A stretch of 64,000 nucleotides of DNA, taken from Sphingomonas alba (GTDB taxonomy: Bacteria > Pseudomonadota > Alphaproteobacteria > Sphingomonadales > Sphingomonadaceae). The notes under the pieces are model-generated. The model saw nothing but the letters and a program-made list of their open reading frames with translations. It ran no database searches and was not told the origin of the DNA. The translations under genes were made by a program, and so were the position numbers. The DNA is taken from assembly GCF_023516555.1 (NCBI RefSeq), contig NZ_JAMGBD010000002.1, positions 124,001 to 188,000 on the forward strand. The letters are read 5' to 3'. Position 1 is the stretch's first letter, and each line of letters begins with the position of its first letter. Of the stretch, positions 61,584 through 64,000 are shown piece by piece.

Positions 61584-63011
61584 ATGGCAGCGCGTATCAT
61601 TTCCACCGAGCCGGCGACGGGCGCTGAAGTCTGGTCGGGCGACGTCGGCAACGCTGCGGCCGAGGTTGTGGAGGCGCGCGCCGCCTTCCCCGAATGGGCT
61701 GCACACAGCATCGCCTATAGGATCGAGGCGCTTCGGCGCTTCGCCAATGAAGTGCGCAGCCGGGAACGAATCTTCGCCGACCTGATCGCCCGCGAAACGG
61801 GCAAGCCTCTGTGGGAGGCGCGCACCGAAGTCGGCGCAGTGATCAACAAGGTCGAGATATCTGCCTCCGCCTATCTCGATCGCACGCCGATGCGAAAATT
61901 GGAGGGTGCTCTCGGCAGCAAGATCGCGATCCGGCACAAGCCGCATGGCGTCCTTGCCGTGCTCGGGCCCTACAATTTCCCGGCCCATTTGCCCAACGGC
62001 CACATCGTGCCGGCGCTGATCGCCGGCAACACGATCGTGTTCAAGCCGTCCGAGAGAACGCCTGCAACAGGCGCCATGCTGGTGGAATGCTTCCATGCCG
62101 CCGGCATCCCCGAAGGCGTGGTCCGGTTATTGGTAGGAGGCCCCGACGAGGGGCGGGCGCTGGCCGCCGAGCCGGGCATCGATGGCCTGTTGTTCACCGG
62201 CTCGGTTCGCGCGGGCATGGCGCTTCACAAGCAGTTTGCAGACGCGCCGCACAAGATCCTGGCGCTGGAGTTGGGCGGCAACAGCCCGTTGGTCGTGTGG
62301 AACGCGAAGGACCTGGAAGCCGCGGCGGCAATCATCGTGCAGTCCGCTTACTTGTCGGCGGGCCAACGGTGCACCGCCGCCCGCCGGCTGATCGTCGAGG
62401 ACGGCAAGGAAGCGAAGCTGATCAAAAAGGTCACGCAATTGATCGACCGGCTGATTGTCGACGAGCCCCTCGCTGATCCGCAGCCGTTCATGGGACCGGT
62501 CATCGACAATGACTCGGCGCACCACCTGCAGGAACAGTGGGTCGAGCTCATGATGCGCGGCGGAAAACCGATCCGCCGCCTCGACCGGCCATATGAGGAC
62601 CGGCCCTATCTGACGCCGGCCTTGATCGACGTAACCGATGTCCGTGACCGGCCAGACGAGGAAATGTTCGGGCCCGTGCTGCAGTTGATCCGGGTGCCCG
62701 ATTTCGAGGCCGCGATCGCCGAAGCGAACAATACGCGCTTCGGGCTGGCCGCCAGCCTCGTCGGGGGTAGTCCCGCCATGTACGACGAGTTCTGGACCAA
62801 GGTCCGTGCCGGCGTCATCAACTGGAACAAGCCGACCAACGGCGCACCGTCCAACGCACCCTTTGGCGGCGTCGGCCTAAGCGGCAATCACCGTCCCAGC
62901 GCCTTCTACGCGGCCGATTACTGCGCTTATCCGGTAACGAGCAGCGAGGCCGACCTGGCACGCGCCGGCATTGAGCAGGGCCTGCGCGACCCCAATCTGC
63001 AAGAAGACTAA
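61584..63011 (+). CDS. astD: Succinylglutamate-semialdehyde dehydrogenase
   Basis: Fourth AST-pathway step: oxidises N-succinylglutamate semialdehyde with NAD. 475 residues from ATG 61584, which has GAGG 6 nt upstream; an upstream TTG (61548) overlaps the selO stop. ALDH motifs are intact: GPYNFPAHLPNGHI with the catalytic Asn, ELGGNSPLVV with Glu, SAGQRCTAARRLIV with the nucleophile Cys, and PTNGAPSNAPFGGVGLSGNHRPSA, typical of AstD. It is about 21 kb from astA-astB; astC and astE are not in the window. Confidence 0.93.
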   Translation: MAARIISTEPATGAEVWSGDVGNAAAEVVEARAAFPEWAAHSIAYRIEALRRFANEVRSRERIFADLIARETGKPLWEARTEVGAVINKVEISASAYLDRTPMRKLEGALGSKIAIRHKPHGVLAVLGPYNFPAHLPNGHIVPALIAGNTIVFKPSERTPATGAMLVECFHAAGIPEGVVRLLVGGPDEGRALAAEPGIDGLLFTGSVRAGMALHKQFADAPHKILALELGGNSPLVVWNAKDLEAAAAIIVQSAYLSAGQRCTAARRLIVEDGKEAKLIKKVTQLIDRLIVDEPLADPQPFMGPVIDNDSAHHLQEQWVELMMRGGKPIRRLDRPYEDRPYLTPALIDVTDVRDRPDEEMFGPVLQLIRVPDFEAAIAEANNTRFGLAASLVGGSPAMYDEFWTKVRAGVINWNKPTNGAPSNAPFGGVGLSGNHRPSAFYAADYCAYPVTSSEADLARAGIEQGLRDPNLQED

Positions 63012-63012
63012 A

Positions 63013-63083
63013 GCGCAGGCCGTCCGGGGGACAGCCGAGCACTAGTCTGAGCGCGTAGGCCGTCCGGGGGACAGCCGCACACT
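63013..63083. repeat. Two tandem hairpin repeats with 40-bp period between convergent genes
   Basis: The 31-nt unit at 63013-63043 recurs at 63053-63083 with 28 of 31 identical bases. Each contains the hairpin GGCCGTCC, loop GGG, GGACAGCC (one G-U pair when transcribed). It lies between astD and the L,D-transpeptidase gene. The arrangement could be a double terminator or a REP-like palindrome. Confidence 0.6.
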
Positions 63084-63094
63084 GGCCCCAATCC

Positions 63095-64000
63095 TTAGTG
63101 CGGCGAGCCCGCGGCCTTCGCGCTGCCTGTCTTCGGGGCGCCGCTGCTGCCTTCAAGGACCTCGGCGGAGCCCGCAGCCGCGGAAATGCCAATGGTAATG
63201 TCCATGCCGCCCGCCAGAACGCCAGGACGATCCCAGCCATAGCGGTCCTCGAAACTGGCCATTCCGTCAGTACTCGGAACCATCGTCAGGTAAGTCACGT
63301 AAACCGGTACGCCGCGAGGCAGCGAAATGTGCTGCTCGGGGCCGCTCCCGGCGGCCGCCACGTCATGGCCGAACAGCCAGTAGGCGAGCTTGCGATAATC
63401 CTCGACGCGGATGCAGCCGTTAGACTTGGCGCGGTTCGCCAGGCTGAAATATTCCTTCATCGGCGTGTCGTGCAGGTAAATGCCTTCCCGGTTGGGGAAG
63501 GGGAATTTCATCCTGCCCATCGAGTTGATGCTGTTCGGCTTCTGCCGCATCAGCACCTTGGTCGTGCCGGCCTGCACTGCCTTCCAGTCGATTGATGAAA
63601 TCGGAACCGGCTGGCCGCTGGGCCCGAAATCCGTCAGCACTTCATAGCCGTTGCGATCCATGAAGGATTGCCCCTGAGCCTGGACGCGCGGCGCGAACTT
63701 GCGAACCAGATGTTCCGGAACGTGCCAATAGGGATTGGCGATCGCATAATTGATGCTGCTGACGACGATTGGAGTCGGCAGGCCGTAATGGTCCTTGTCG
63801 CCGACGACGACCTTCATTGAACCAGCTTCCTGCCAATTATCGTACATGTGCAGGCGCTGCTCGGCCGAATTGACGAGGATGAATTTGCCCGACGCCGGCA
63901 GGATGCGCGAGCGCTCCAGGTTCAGCCGCGTCTTGTCCGAGGGACGGCCACCGTTCGCGGCAGCCTCGGTGAGCGCGATCTCGCGAATCTTGGCGTAGAT
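63095..64000 (-). CDS. L,D-transpeptidase (YcbB/LdtD type), N-terminus beyond window edge
   Basis: The frame is open to the right edge (codons read IYAKIREIALTEAA, then RLNLERSRILPASGKFILVN), so the start is missing. The YkuD catalytic domain contains YLHDTPMKEYF and SNGCIRVEDYRKL, the His and Cys of the active site. ITYxVxNPYWHVP-type INYAIANPYWHVPEHLV is characteristic of the LdtD/YcbB group, which cross-links peptidoglycan 3-3. C-terminus has an Ala/Gly/Ser-rich tail. Convergent with astD. Confidence 0.9.
   Translation of the reverse strand: MYAKIREIALTEAAANGGRPSDKTRLNLERSRILPASGKFILVNSAEQRLHMYDNWQEAGSMKVVVGDKDHYGLPTPIVVSSINYAIANPYWHVPEHLVRKFAPRVQAQGQSFMDRNGYEVLTDFGPSGQPVPISSIDWKAVQAGTTKVLMRQKPNSINSMGRMKFPFPNREGIYLHDTPMKEYFSLANRAKSNGCIRVEDYRKLAYWLFGHDVAAAGSGPEQHISLPRGVPVYVTYLTMVPSTDGMASFEDRYGWDRPGVLAGGMDITIGISAAAGSAEVLEGSSGAPKTGSAKAAGSPH

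Noticed and set aside
1-64000. CRISPR arrays, insertion sequences, prophage genes and toxin-antitoxin pairs
   Set aside because: No spaced direct repeats of CRISPR size, no transposase or phage structural motifs, and no toxin-like small gene pairs were seen. XerD is the housekeeping recombinase.

Overview
The window is an ordinary stretch of GC-rich alphaproteobacterial chromosome, most likely from a Sphingomonadales member (Sphingomonas/Sphingomicrobium-like). This rests on protein style and gene neighbourhoods: a PopZ (DUF2497) gene with tolC and valS, xerD next to accA and aroK-aroB, comF-grxC-nitrilase, an AST arginine-catabolism block, and several small proteins of types I associate with sphingomonads. 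Genes are packed tightly with many 1-17 nt overlaps, and GTG starts are frequent. I see no phage, insertion sequence or CRISPR, and no recognisable DNA-binding transcription factor. Three tRNA genes are present: Arg-CCT, Arg-ACG and Cys-GCA.

Layout. 1-6.3 kb: two lipoprotein genes (one cut by the window edge, one interrupted by an in-frame TGA), folE, an FAD/NAD(P) protein, DUF6356, tRNA-Arg, a Nit amidase with glutaredoxin, comF, a methyltransferase and a Flp pilin. 6.3-18.7 kb: M48-LysM protease, accA, xerD with two envelope genes, aroK-aroB, then a leftward operon radA-cvpA-cysS-scaffold-antiporter. 18.7-31.9 kb: DUF885 peptidase, MFS-cysK, a membrane PAS-GGDEF-EAL-PilZ protein, an acyl-CoA dehydrogenase, purF, an SDR, a Cfa-like enzyme and a YdjM-like protein. 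32-37.2 kb: korA, a 28-residue membrane peptide and korB, then rppH, a small glycine-zipper gene with a striking palindromic promoter, and a MaoC protein. 37.2-42.5 kb: M20 hydrolase-astA-astB and several small genes. 42.5-52.8 kb: a long leftward series PCMT-like/tolC/popZ/S9 peptidase/valS/MATE/hemB/GNAT. 53.3-57.8 kb: an unfamiliar three-gene operon. 57.8-64 kb: copper-chaperone genes (PCuAC, SCO), an alpha/beta hydrolase, a MmcQ-like protein, selO, astD and an L,D-transpeptidase cut by the edge.

How it fits together. Most genes are housekeeping: pteridine, aromatic, purine, haem, cysteine and fatty-acid metabolism, tRNA charging, DNA repair and envelope maintenance. Arginine breakdown is split between 37-41 kb (astA, astB) and 61.6 kb (astD). 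The M20 peptidase placed first in the astAB operon could replace the missing AstE.

The best candidate for an undescribed system is the operon at 53306-57799. It encodes an AMP-forming ligase, a beta-decarboxylating dehydrogenase and an isochorismatase-like hydrolase fused to an aldehyde dehydrogenase, all with intact active-site motifs and overlapping reading frames. Other points worth checking are the 28-residue membrane peptide between korA and korB, the 26-bp perfect palindrome over the promoter of a 49-residue membrane protein, and the interrupted lipoprotein next to folE.
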